In this document: piece after piece, positions 15,667-24,083 of the stretch
Layout of the letters: each line of letters begins with the position of its first letter
How positions within the stretch are numbered: position 1 is the first letter of the stretch
Program-made: the position numbers and the translations under genes
Notes under the pieces: generated by a model
Database searches by the model: none
Told to the model about the DNA's origin: nothing
What the model saw: the letters and a program-made list of their open reading frames with translations, nothing else
DNA from: GCA-003244245 sp050699575
GTDB taxonomy: Bacteria; Actinomycetota; Actinomycetes; Mycobacteriales; Pseudonocardiaceae
DNA: 31,989 nt
NCBI GenBank assembly: GCA_050699575.1
Contig: JBOHFG010000066.1
Coordinates: 1 to 31,989 of the forward strand
Direction: 5' to 3'

Positions 15667-16318
15667 CCGCCGGCTGAGCCGGCAATCGGCTGACCGCTTG
15701 CCCCGTGCGCTGGCCCGGTTGGTGCTCGGCGCGGTGTTGGTGGGTGCTCTGGTCGTCGGTGGCACAGTGTTCCGGGTATGGCAGGTGGCGCGGGTCGACG
15801 ACCGGGCCTCCGCGGACGTCGTGGTGGTGCTGGGCGCGGCCCAGTACGACGGCACACCGTCGGCGGTGCTGGGTTCCCGGCTGGACCACGCCGCGCGGCT
15901 GTGGCGTGCCGGGGTCGCCCCGGTGATCGTCACCGTCGGTGGCCGGCGGGCCGGCGACACCTACACCGAGGCCGAGGCCGGCCGCAGCTACCTGACGTCC
16001 TACGGCATTCCCAGCAATGCCGTGGTGGCGATCGGGGAAGGCCGCGACACCCTGGAGAGCCTGCAGGCGGTAGCCCGTCAGGCCGGCCCTGCGGGCTGGC
16101 ATACTGCGGTGATCGTGAGCGATCCATGGCACTCGTTGCGGGCTCGCACGATGGCTGGCGACCTCGGGCTGATCTCCTGGACATCGCCCACCCGAAGTGG
16201 CCCGATCGTGGCGACCCGCACCATCCAGGCCCGCTACATCATCCGGGAGAGCGCCGCGCTGCTGCATTACCGGCTCACCCACGCCCCAGCCGAGCCGTCC
16301 GGCACCGATCTGGGTTGA
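15659..16318 (+). CDS. YdcF/SanA-like DUF218 membrane protein
   Basis: A protein of 219 residues with one N-terminal membrane span (LVLGAVLVGALVVGGTVF) followed by a DUF218 domain. DUF218 landmarks: ADVVVVLGAAQYDGTPSAVL, SRLDHAARLWRAG, VIVTVGG, the acidic TEAEAGRSYL segment, and IVSDPWHSLRARTMA. Relatives include YdcF (binds S-adenosylmethionine) and SanA (envelope permeability/vancomycin sensitivity); the activity is unclear. GTG 15659 overlaps the xdhC-like stop by 8 bases; an upstream extension within that gene is open but does not resemble the family. Confidence 0.85.
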   Translation: MADRRLSRQSADRLPRALARLVLGAVLVGALVVGGTVFRVWQVARVDDRASADVVVVLGAAQYDGTPSAVLGSRLDHAARLWRAGVAPVIVTVGGRRAGDTYTEAEAGRSYLTSYGIPSNAVVAIGEGRDTLESLQAVARQAGPAGWHTAVIVSDPWHSLRARTMAGDLGLISWTSPTRSGPIVATRTIQARYIIRESAALLHYRLTHAPAEPSGTDLG

Positions 16319-16363
16319 GCCAAATCAGGCCACTGTGGAGGCGGATCTGCACGGTTGGGCTAG

Positions 16364-17389
16364 GGACCTATTCCGTCCGGCTATGGTGGAATCCTGGCGG
16401 ATGACAAAACACGTCGAAACTACTTCAGTGTTGAGGCTGGACTTGCGCTCTATGGAGATGAACAATCTGCGACGCGGTGGCACCGGATACTCGACGAAAG
16501 ATCTTCGTCATGTCGAGTCACGGGGTTGGAGCTTGTGCGGGTCCCGAGTTCCTTCGGGGGCGGGAAAGCGCTTGCCGTAGTGGTGTTGTCTTGCTGCCCG
16601 GTGCCTTCACGATTGCGTTTCGCACATTCGATGATCCTGATCCGCTATGGCCATCCAGCGACTACCAAGAAGTGGTGTCGGCGACTGATCTGTGGTCGTG
16701 GTGCTTGGCTTCGAGTCAACGTCAATCGATTATCCTCCGGAGCCCGGAAATTTTGCCAAGTTATTGCGTGAGGCTGTAGTGCTATCCGCGGACTGGAAAG
16801 CGCTCGTGCTTCGTGACGGTGCGAGCTTTGTCGGGCAGCGCGCAGACCATGGTTCGTCGGATCCTTTTTTCGGGTTCGCAGCACTGTACGCGGGGACAAT
16901 TTATTTGGATTGCATACTGCTCGGCATGGCGCAAAGAATGCAGATTGAAGAAATGGCGGCGACTATCGCGAGGACGTTGTCCGCTGGCAAGCTGTCGCGT
17001 AACCTGTAGTCCCTGGAGATGGACTTGGTCCGGTTCAGGAATCTGTGGTGCTGCGGCGAGTGAGCAGTCATGATATTGCGAACGGGATCTTGCGGCGTTA
17101 TCAAGATCAGCGCGGGATGGTTGAGCGTTTCGAGGAGGTCGGGACTCAGATATCAGAGCTGAGCCGGATTGTGCAGACGCGTGACAGCGGTCAGTCCACG
17201 GCGTCTCTCGGGGCGTTGACGGTGGTCGGGCTGCCGCTGGGGACAGCACTGTCAGTTCTGCAGATACTCGACATCAGGGGTCTTGTTGCGTTACTGGTCG
17301 GAGTGCTGAGCGCTTTGGCCGCGGCGGCAGTGATGCTGGTCATACCATTTGGCCGGGCAATTTGCCGGACTTTTCGTGCACGACTGTAG
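16364..17389 (+). pseudogene. Degraded gene with several frameshifts and a stop, unknown family
   Basis: No single frame spans this stretch, yet protein-like segments follow one another. Frame of 16400: TRRNYFSVEAGLALYGDEQ, up to about 16600. Next frame: GAFTIAFRTFDDPDPLWPSS, to about 16725. A third frame from about 16730: DYPPEPGNFAK, DWKALVLRDGASFVGQRAD, YAGTIYLDCILLGMAQR, ending at TAG 17007-17009. Then a shift near 17050: HDIANGILRRYQDQ, two hydrophobic segments (GLPLGTALSVLQIL; GVLSALAAAAVMLVI) and a stop at 17389. I read this as one ancestral membrane-anchored protein with three or more frameshifts and a nonsense codon. GC content looks lower than in the neighbours. Confidence 0.7.
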
Positions 17390-17434
17390 TCGCACGTATT
17401 CCTGTCTGGATGGCCAGGGAATTCTGGCGCCGAC

Positions 17435-19198
17435 TTACCCGCCGGGTCGTCCACCGCCCCCAGTGGTGAGGCGACGGGCGTTCTGGAGGGTGGTGGTCGG
17501 CAGTGGCTGGGACAGGTCGGCGAGGATGACCTGGTCACCGGGGTTGAGCCCGGACAGCACCTCGGTGCGGGTGGGTCCGACGGCACCTGTGGTGACTGTG
17601 ACGGGGCTCACGGTGCCGGCCCGCAACACGGACACGATGGTGGTGGCACCTGCGTGGTGCACCGCGGAGCTGGGCACCGTGAGGGCGCCGGACACGTGCG
17701 CCAGCATGAGCGACACCGCGGCGCTCTGCCCGGCGAAGAGCTGTTGCTCAGTGCCGGTGAGGCCGATCGTGATGGGGTAGCTGACCGATCCGGATGAGTT
17801 AGCCGAGCCCGAGGCGAGCAGGCCGATCGACACGACTTGGCCGCGTAATGACGCTGAGCTTCCGCTTGGAGTGACGGTTGCGGCGTCTCCCACCCGCACC
17901 GCACTGACAGCGGTGTCGCTGATCGAGGTGATGACCTGGTGGGCACCCGGCCCGATGATGACGATCTGTGGGGTGCCCAAGTTCCCCGGGACCGATTGCC
18001 CCAGGCTGATGGTCACCGAACCTACTGTGCCGTCGATCGGGCTGCGCAGCTCGGCCTGGTCATGCGCCTGCTGTGCCTCGACGAGCTGCGCTTGGGCGGC
18101 GTCGATGGCGGCCTGATCCGCGGCGAGCTGCTCCGCTGAGGCCGGCGGACGGGATGGCGTGGCCCGGTTCGCACCGCCGGCGGGTGCACGAGTAGCGGGC
18201 GTACTTTCGGCAGGTGCACGGGCAGCGGGCGCACTGCTGGTGGGTGCACGGGCGGCAAGTGCACCGGCGGTAGGCGTGGCGGTTGAGCGGCTGGCACCGC
18301 CAGTGGTTGATCCGGTCGTGCTGGTGTGCTGTTGGGGTTGCGACTGGTTGCTGGCCTGCGCCGACGTCAGCAGCGTGGTGATGGCATTGTCGAGCGCTAG
18401 GATATTCGCGGCCACCGCTTGCTGATCATGACTGACGGCGACCTGGTCCGCGAGCACCGTCTGGAGCGCTGCCGCACACCCGCTGGCATCCGGCGAGCGC
18501 GGGATCGCCAGCTCAGCATGGGCCTTCAGGACCGTGGATCTCGACTTCGGCGTGGTACCTGGAGACGGCGAGGGGGGAGTCGTTGCCGTGGCGCTGTCGG
18601 TCGCGGTCACCCAGGCCTGGCAGAGGTCGGTCTCGGTCTTGAGGTCGCGTTGTTCGGTCGCGAGGTTCTGGTCGGCCCGATGCTGGTCTGCGATGAGACG
18701 GGCCTGCTGCGTGGTGACCAGTTCCCGGGCGGCCGCTGTGGGGTCTGCCGGGCTCTGCGTCGTGAACGCGGCTGGCGCCACTGCGGCGGTGGACGTGGCG
18801 GTCTGGCTCGACCCGTCGGCCGCCAGCCTGGCCTGAGCTGCGGCGACTGCCGAGTGGGCCGAAGCGACCTGAGCGTTCAGGGAGGTGGTGTCGAGCTGGG
18901 CAAGCGTCTGGCCGACGGTGACGTGCTGGCCGACGGCGGCCGTGACGCCGCTGACGTTGCCGGTGACCGGAAAGCTGAGGTTCGCCTGGTTGATCGGTTG
19001 GATCGTGCCGAGAGCGTCCAGGGTTGCGTCGACATCGGCTCGTTCGACGCTTGCGGTGCGGTAGGACGGTCCCCCGGTGCGGTTGGTCACGGCCACCCCG
19101 GCAACGACGATGAGGATCGCCACGGCACCGCCGATCACCCAGCGGCGCCACCAGCTGAGTGGTGAGTGCCGCGGCCTCGCGTGAGCTGGTTCAGGCAC
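17435..19198 (-). CDS. HlyD/MacA-like membrane-fusion adaptor with repeat-bearing insert
   Basis: A 587-residue periplasmic-adaptor-type protein. After a basic N-terminus and one membrane span (WVIGGAVAILIVVAGVAV) come the lipoyl half (LSFPVTGNVSGVTAAVGQHV), a long coiled-coil hairpin rich in Ala/Gln, a Ser/Thr/Ala/Pro insert with 10-residue repeats, and the second lipoyl half (AELRSPIDGTVGSVTISLGQSV). Barrel and membrane-proximal domains complete it. GTG 19198 overlaps the upstream lipoprotein stop by 8 bases; the frame is open to 19279 but that would overlap 89 bases. It is the last gene of the export operon and the second adaptor in it. Confidence 0.88.
   Translation of the reverse strand: MPEPAHARPRHSPLSWWRRWVIGGAVAILIVVAGVAVTNRTGGPSYRTASVERADVDATLDALGTIQPINQANLSFPVTGNVSGVTAAVGQHVTVGQTLAQLDTTSLNAQVASAHSAVAAAQARLAADGSSQTATSTAAVAPAAFTTQSPADPTAAARELVTTQQARLIADQHRADQNLATEQRDLKTETDLCQAWVTATDSATATTPPSPSPGTTPKSRSTVLKAHAELAIPRSPDASGCAAALQTVLADQVAVSHDQQAVAANILALDNAITTLLTSAQASNQSQPQQHTSTTGSTTGGASRSTATPTAGALAARAPTSSAPAARAPAESTPATRAPAGGANRATPSRPPASAEQLAADQAAIDAAQAQLVEAQQAHDQAELRSPIDGTVGSVTISLGQSVPGNLGTPQIVIIGPGAHQVITSISDTAVSAVRVGDAATVTPSGSSASLRGQVVSIGLLASGSANSSGSVSYPITIGLTGTEQQLFAGQSAAVSLMLAHVSGALTVPSSAVHHAGATTIVSVLRAGTVSPVTVTTGAVGPTRTEVLSGLNPGDQVILADLSQPLPTTTLQNARRLTTGGGGRPGG
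18183..18272. repeat. Three 30-bp tandem repeats inside the adaptor gene
   Basis: Units 18183-18212, 18213-18242 and 18243-18272 each begin GGTGCACG and are degenerate copies. On the coding (minus) strand they specify the 10-residue units AESTPATRAP, TSSAPAARAP and TAGALAARAP. The repeats form part of a flexible Pro/Ala-rich insert just before the second coiled-coil arm. Copy number could vary between strains. Confidence 0.85.
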
Positions 19199-19931
19199 CG
19201 TTGCCCCTGTCGTTGCTGTCGGTGCCGGTCGCACCCGGCTCGGTACGACCAGGACCGCGGCCGGGACCACCCAGGCCACCCTGGCAGCCGTTGGGACCAG
19301 GCTGGCGGATGCTGATCGATGAGGCGGTCACCGTCCCGGTGTCGTCGGACGGGCCGACCGCGGTCACGCACTCTCCGACGGCCAACGCGGAGTGGTCGGT
19401 CGGGACGGTCTTGGTGAACGTCGTGGTTGCAGTGGTGGTGATGGTGCGGGTGGCGGTCGAGGTACCCAGCTGCACGACGAAGCCGGTTCCGCTGATGGAG
19501 GTGATCTTGCCTGCGGCGGGCCCACCGCGGCCGCGACCCCGACCCGCGCATCCGCCGTCGGTGGCCGCCGGGCTGATCAGCACTGACGTGGCGGTGAGGG
19601 GACCAACCGGGTCACCGGCGGGCTGCGGTGCGCCGAGCGCGAGTGCGCAGTTCCCGGCCACGAGGTCCGCGGCCGTGGCAGGCACCGTCTTGGTGAAGGC
19701 AGTTGAGGGGGTGAAGGTGACGGTCAGCTGCCCGGTCCTGGGGTTCTGCACCTGGAGGTTGGCAGCGGTGACCGCGGCGACGGTGCCCGAGGCGCCAGCA
19801 GGCCCAGCAGGAGCCTCGGGCGAGGAACTGGGTTCGGCCGTCTGCCCAGCCGTCGAGGTGCCCGCGTTCCCACAGGCGCTGACCGCCACGGTGACCGCCG
19901 CGACGAGCCCGAGACTCAGACACCGACTCAT
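19191..19931 (-). CDS. Secreted lipoprotein with two DUF5666-like repeats
   Basis: A 246-residue protein with a lipoprotein signal (SLGLVAAVTVAVSAC, lipobox VSAC). Two similar domains follow. The first runs GTVAAVTAANLQVQN to GPLTATSVLIS and contains AFTKTVPATAADLVAGNCA. The second runs GKITSISGTGFVVQL to GTVTASSISI and contains TFTKTVPTDHSALAVGECV. This resembles DUF5666, a small beta domain of unknown function. A Gly/Arg-rich linker and tail are present. The ATG at 19931 has GAGGAG directly upstream; ATG 19943 overlaps the permease stop. It sits between permease and second adaptor, so an accessory role outside the membrane is likely. Confidence 0.83.
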   Translation of the reverse strand: MSRCLSLGLVAAVTVAVSACGNAGTSTAGQTAEPSSSPEAPAGPAGASGTVAAVTAANLQVQNPRTGQLTVTFTPSTAFTKTVPATAADLVAGNCALALGAPQPAGDPVGPLTATSVLISPAATDGGCAGRGRGRGGPAAGKITSISGTGFVVQLGTSTATRTITTTATTTFTKTVPTDHSALAVGECVTAVGPSDDTGTVTASSISIRQPGPNGCQGGLGGPGRGPGRTEPGATGTDSNDRGNGA

Positions 19932-19939
19932 GGGGCTCC

Positions 19940-21172
19940 TCATTCGCTACGCAGCGCTTCGATGGGGGCGAGCCGAGCAGCCCGGCTCGCCGGGTAGACA
20001 CCAAAGACGACCCCGATCGCGACGGCTACCGCCAGCGCGCCCAGGGTCGCCGTCGGCGAGATCACGATGGGCTGGGAGATCAGCCGCGACAGGCCGATCC
20101 CGGCGGCTATACCGAGTAGTACACCGAGCGCCCCACCGGCCAACCCGAGCACGGATGCCTCGACCAGGAACTGGCGCCGGATCACCCGGGGCGTGGCGCC
20201 CAGAGCTTTCCGCAGCCCGATCTCCCGAATTCGCTCGGTCACCGACACCAGCATGATGTTCATCACGCCCACGCCGCCGACCAGCAAGGAGATCCCCGCG
20301 ATACCACCGAGCAACACGGTGAGTGTCTGGGTGATTGAGGTAGCGGTGTTCAAGATTGACTGCTGGCTGGTGATAGTGAAGTCCGCCTCGGCCGGGGGCC
20401 GGATGTGGTGCAGCGTGGACAGTTCGGACTCGACTTCCTGGTAGGCGGCGGACAACGTCTCCGGCGACTGTGCTTGCAGGTAGATGGTCTGCACCGAGCT
20501 GCGGGTCGCGCCGCCGAATAGCCGCTCGGATGCCGTGCTGAGCGGGACCACCGCCTGGTCGTCCTCGTTCGTCATTGCCGTGGAGCCCGCTGCGCTGAGC
20601 ACCCCGACCACGGTCAGCGGTACCCCGGCGGTGGTCACCGTTTGCCCCACGGCGTCCCGGGGCCCGAACAGCTGCTGAGCGGTCGTGGCGGCCAGCACGA
20701 CGACCGCGGCATGGTCGGCAACGTCCTGGCTGGTGAGGAACCGGCCACTGTCGACCGTGCGGGCCCGGACCGTGATCCAGTCAGGCATCGTGCCCACCAT
20801 GGTTGTGGTCCAGTTCACGGTGCCGGCAGTCAGCGATTCCGAGCGCTGCACGGTGGGGGCGACCGCGGTGATGTCCGGCGCGACGACCTTCGAGGTTAGT
20901 GCGGTGGCGTCCGCCACGGTCAGGGTGGAGGCGGAGCCGGAACCGCCCCGGACACCGCTGCTGCTGGTGACGCTGCCCGGAGTGACGATGAGCAGGTTGC
21001 TGCCCAGCGAGTTGATCTGCTGGCTGATCTGCTGCTGGGCGCCGAGGCCGAGCCCGACCGTCAGCATGACCGCGGCGATGCCGATCAGGATGCCGAGGAC
21101 GGTCAGCCCCGAGCGCATCCGATGGGATCGCACCGCGTCGAGGCCGGTGCGGATGGTCTCCAGCCAGTTCAT
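19940..21172 (-). CDS. MacB/FtsX-type ABC transporter permease
   Basis: A 410-residue permease of the MacB family. One N-terminal span (SGLTVLGILIGIAAVMLTVG) is followed by a large extracytoplasmic MacB_PCD domain (about residues 45-245). The FtsX domain has three C-terminal spans (LLGGIAGISLLVGGVGVMNI; LGALAVAVAIGVVFGVYPAS among them) and the characteristic GLRKALGATPRVIRRQFLVEA loop. It overlaps the ATPase stop by 4 bases. MacB systems use mechanotransmission to drive export of peptides, lipids or drugs from outside the membrane rather than transport through it. Confidence 0.94.
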   Translation of the reverse strand: MNWLETIRTGLDAVRSHRMRSGLTVLGILIGIAAVMLTVGLGLGAQQQISQQINSLGSNLLIVTPGSVTSSSGVRGGSGSASTLTVADATALTSKVVAPDITAVAPTVQRSESLTAGTVNWTTTMVGTMPDWITVRARTVDSGRFLTSQDVADHAAVVVLAATTAQQLFGPRDAVGQTVTTAGVPLTVVGVLSAAGSTAMTNEDDQAVVPLSTASERLFGGATRSSVQTIYLQAQSPETLSAAYQEVESELSTLHHIRPPAEADFTITSQQSILNTATSITQTLTVLLGGIAGISLLVGGVGVMNIMLVSVTERIREIGLRKALGATPRVIRRQFLVEASVLGLAGGALGVLLGIAAGIGLSRLISQPIVISPTATLGALAVAVAIGVVFGVYPASRAARLAPIEALRSE

Positions 21173-21930
21173 TGGCTGACCCGTCCCTCGGGTATGCGGG
21201 TCCGGTGTGCGCCCCCGGATACCCGATCACTGTCACCGGAGATGGCGCCATCAAGGATGCGCACCGTCCGTTGGGCCGCCGCCGCCACCTCGGACTCGTG
21301 CGTGATCAGCACGATGGTCCGGCCGGCGGCGTGCAAGTCGGCGAGCAGGCCCAGCACGTCCGCGGTCGAGGTGGAGTCCAGGTTGCCGGTCGGTTCGTCG
21401 GCCAGGATCAGCGCCGGATCGCCGACCAGCGCCCGCGCAATGGCCACCCGCTGCTGCTGGCCACCGGAGAGCTCGCCGGGACGGTGCTGCACCCGGTTCG
21501 CCAGACCGACCCGCGTCAAGGCCGCCAATGCCTGAGCGCTGCGTTCGGCACGCCCGACACCCGCATAGCACAGCGGCAGTTCCACGTTGCGCCCCGCTGT
21601 CAGCGAGGGCAACAGGTTGAACTGCTGGAACACGAAGCCAATCCGCCGGTTGCGGACCTCCGCCAGCTCCTCCTCCGACATGGCGCTGACATCCTGGCCG
21701 GCCAGCCAGTAGGTTCCCGATGTCGGGCTGTCCAGGCAACCCAGGACGTGCATCAGGGTCGACTTCCCGGACCCGGAGGGACCCGTGATCGCGACAAACT
21801 CTCCGGCCCGGATCGAGATGGATGCTCCGCGCAGTGCCTCCACCTCCAGCGAGCCGCTGCGGTAGGTCTTGCCGACATCGCGGAGCTCGAGCAGCGGAAA
21901 CTCGACCGCAGGCAGCACCTCAGTACTCAT
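21169..21930 (-). CDS. MacB-like ABC transporter ATPase
   Basis: A 253-residue nucleotide-binding subunit of the LolD/MacB clade. Seen: Walker A GPSGSGKST at 50-58, the Q-loop FQQFNLLPSL near 101-110, signature LSGGQQQRVAIARAL from 154, Walker B LILADEPTGNLDS at 174-186 and the switch His211 (LITHES). The DEPTGNLD wording is characteristic of MacB/LolD/FtsE-type exporters. It starts 3 bases after the first adaptor ends and overlaps the permease gene by 4, so the subunits are made together. Confidence 0.96.
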   Translation of the reverse strand: MSTEVLPAVEFPLLELRDVGKTYRSGSLEVEALRGASISIRAGEFVAITGPSGSGKSTLMHVLGCLDSPTSGTYWLAGQDVSAMSEEELAEVRNRRIGFVFQQFNLLPSLTAGRNVELPLCYAGVGRAERSAQALAALTRVGLANRVQHRPGELSGGQQQRVAIARALVGDPALILADEPTGNLDSTSTADVLGLLADLHAAGRTIVLITHESEVAAAAQRTVRILDGAISGDSDRVSGGAHRTRIPEGRVSQ

Positions 21931-21933
21931 CGC

Positions 21934-23100
21934 TCACCCTGTCCCGCCAGTAGGGCCGCGGCCGCCACCACCACCGCCGAAACCGCCACCACGCCCGGTG
22001 CCACCGGAGCCGGTCTGGGTGGGTGCGGCGGGCAACACGATGCGGGTGCCCGCCGCCAGACCGTCGGTGATCTGGGTCTGGCCGCCCGCGCTGAGTCCCA
22101 CCGTCACGGGGTGAACCACCTGCTGGCCGCCGTTCATCTCGTAGACCACGGACTTCCCGTTGTCCTGGTGCACGGCTCCCCGGGGCACGACGACGACGTC
22201 GGTGAGCTGCTTGACGATGATCGAGACCTGGGCGCTGGCACCGATGGGCAGGCCAGCGGGACTGCCGGTGACGTTAATGACGACCGGGTAGGTGGCAACC
22301 CCGGAGCTCTGGCTGCCGACCATCCCCACCGACGCCACAGTGCCGAAGATCTGGCTGGTCGCACCGTTGGGCATGATGACGGCCTGTTCGTCGGGCTTCA
22401 CCTGACTGACCTCGGTGTCATCGACACTGGCGTCGACCACGTAGCTACCGGTGCTGATCACCACCACCTGAGCGTTCGATGCCGACGTGGTCAGGGCGGA
22501 CGCGACGTTCGACGCTCCCGACCCACCGGTGCCGGCACTCCCACTGGATGAGGTGCCCGATACCTGCTGTCCCACTGTCAGATTCACCGCGGCGACGGTG
22601 CCGGCGAACGGCGAGGTCAACGTGGCCTTGGACAGGTTCTGCTGCGCTACCGTCAGCTGTGCATTCGCTGAGGTCAACGCCGCGTTGTCGGCGTTGACCT
22701 GCGCGGCTGAGGCGCCGGCGGCCTGGTCGGCGGCGACCTTGGCCGCGTTGGACGCCACCACCGCCCGGGCCTGGGCAAGTTGATTCGGCAGCGACGCCGA
22801 GTCCACGCTCGCCAGCGCCTGACCAGCTTGCACCTGCTGGCCGACCGTCGCCGGTACCGCTGTGACCTGGCCACTGACCCCGAAGCTCAGATTCGCCTGC
22901 TGGGCCGGTGCGATCGTGCCGGTCGCCGGCACCGTCTGGCGGATGGTGCCCAAGCTGGCAGTACCCAGCCGAGGGGCAGTTTCCGACTGCGATCCCGTCC
23001 ATACCCACCCGCCGAGGGCGGCGCCGCCGATCACGACCACCGCACCCACGATCAGCCACCGCTTGGTGAGCATCCGGCGTATCGCTGGCTTCAGTACCAC
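21934..23100 (-). CDS. MacA-like efflux adaptor (first adaptor)
   Basis: A 388-residue adaptor: a membrane span (WLIVGAVVVIGGAALGGWVW), lipoyl half (LSFGVSGQVTAVPATVGQQV), an Ala/Gln/Asn-rich coiled-coil hairpin, the second lipoyl half (LTSPFAGTVAAVNLTVGQQV), barrel domain, and a Gly-rich C-terminus. The open frame continues to 23424, but that extension is the remnant of an unrelated VOC gene. I start at GTG 23100, which has AAGGA a few bases upstream; ATG 23145 and ATG 23073 are alternatives. This is the first gene of the five-gene export operon, and its promoter must lie in the pseudogene debris upstream. Confidence 0.88.
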   Translation of the reverse strand: MVLKPAIRRMLTKRWLIVGAVVVIGGAALGGWVWTGSQSETAPRLGTASLGTIRQTVPATGTIAPAQQANLSFGVSGQVTAVPATVGQQVQAGQALASVDSASLPNQLAQARAVVASNAAKVAADQAAGASAAQVNADNAALTSANAQLTVAQQNLSKATLTSPFAGTVAAVNLTVGQQVSGTSSSGSAGTGGSGASNVASALTTSASNAQVVVISTGSYVVDASVDDTEVSQVKPDEQAVIMPNGATSQIFGTVASVGMVGSQSSGVATYPVVINVTGSPAGLPIGASAQVSIIVKQLTDVVVVPRGAVHQDNGKSVVYEMNGGQQVVHPVTVGLSAGGQTQITDGLAAGTRIVLPAAPTQTGSGGTGRGGGFGGGGGGRGPTGGTG

Positions 23101-23244
23101 GATGTCCTTCCGCAGACGCTGCCGGGCGATCGATGACTCCGGCATCAACAATCGTGAGTAAGCCAGGCGAAGGTGAAGAAACGCTGGGGGCCAGCTGGAA
23201 GTTGGATGTGCGCGAGGTGACGTATTGACGGTGCCCGCCTGGCA

Positions 23245-23418
23245 GCAGGCCCGCAGCGACAGCGCGTGGCTGAGAGTGACCGTCGACCAGGTTGCCGTCC
23301 GGCCGGTCCCGGAATGTGACCCCGAAGTGCAGCCGAGACCCTCGACGTAAAACCATGATGCGTCGTCCAGGTCCAAGGCGGGGATCGCCAGATGGAACAC
23401 ATCCAGCGGAGTGCGCAT
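23245..23418 (-). pseudogene. N-terminal remnant of a VOC/glyoxalase-family gene
   Basis: The residues TPLDVFHLAIPALDLDDASW and then FYVEGLGC are the typical opening of a vicinal-oxygen-chelate protein (first beta-alpha-beta unit with metal-ligand His). A later piece, TLSHALSLRA, resembles the next strand. After about 58 codons similarity ends and the frame runs on into the adaptor gene without a stop. The rest of the gene is missing. The start overlaps an imperfect inverted repeat. Confidence 0.6.
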
Positions 23419-23442
23419 CAGCACGCTCCGCTGGACGTGTTC
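23395..23442. repeat. 17-bp imperfect inverted repeat over the VOC remnant start
   Basis: Arm 23395-23411 (GAACACATCCAGCGGAG) and arm 23426-23442 are reverse complements with one mismatch, separated by 14 bases. The right boundary of the VOC remnant and its ATG lie inside. It may be a scar of an inverted duplication during decay of the locus, or a leftover regulatory hairpin. Confidence 0.7.
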
Positions 23443-23476
23443 GACCGCCGACCCCGCCGCAGCGTCTCGCGTGCGA

Positions 23477-24083
23477 TCATGACCGCCTCCTTATGTTCGC
23501 CCTGAACCATGCCTGACTAGGGCCCAGCCTGATCGGCGGGGCCGAGACGGCAGATTCGGACTTGTGGGAATGACCAGGTGAACCGCGCCGCGAGTGGCGC
23601 TTTCCAGTGAGCATTGTGCTGAGCAGACTGTGCCGCATCATCTCGACCACCAGCAGCGACACCACAGCGGTGGTGATCATGGTGACAATAGTCGAGCAGA
23701 GCGCGGACATGTGTGTGGACAGCCACGCCGATAGGCCGAGTGTCAACGCCCACAGCACCATCGGATGCACTAAGAATACCCCAAATGACCGGTCAGACCC
23801 GATCTCGACTGCTTGCGACACCAGGCCGGCTTTCCGCCGCGTCGACCACATGACGCCGGCGCCCCGCGGATGCCCGCAGGAATCGGAAGAACAGCGGAAA
23901 CAGCAGGTAACACTGCATCGTAACGACCAAGAAGTACAGGTGGTAGCACGCCGTGCCGGTGAGCAGGTTGATGCCGAGTTGGGTGAGTGCCGCGGTGGGT
24001 CGCAGCGGTGCCGTGATCAGTGCCAGCCCGGTGTAAATCACCGACCAGACCATGTACGGCGCGCCGATCAGCAGGAAGCGGCG
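23477..24083 (-). pseudogene. Remnant of an acyltransferase-3 family membrane protein
   Basis: Two segments in different frames. The first, from about 24083 to 23867, reads RRFLLIGAPYMVWSVIYTGL, LGINLLTGTACYHLYFLVV, TMQCYLLFPLFFRFLRA. The second, from about 23851, reads SQAVEIGSDRSFGVFLVHPM and VSLLVVEMMRHSLLSTMLTG. Both match acyltransferase-3 transmembrane regions, with the N-terminal half and the middle missing. Such proteins O-acetylate or succinylate cell-surface glycans or small molecules. It is not functional as read. Confidence 0.65.

Noticed and set aside
13396..15960. Very long minus-strand open frame (854 codons) opposite glyS, xdhC and ydcF
   Set aside because: It is the antisense shadow of three well-supported plus-strand genes. 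Its His/Gly/Arg-rich product has no family features; long antisense frames are expected in high-GC DNA.
18176..18280. CRISPR-like array in the repeat-bearing adaptor gene
   Set aside because: The 30-bp units are contiguous with no spacers and translate in frame into a protein repeat.
21934..23424. 496-residue VOC-adaptor fusion protein
   Set aside because: The VOC part covers only the first structural unit. A good ribosome binding site precedes GTG 23100, and the adaptor's membrane anchor must be near its N-terminus.
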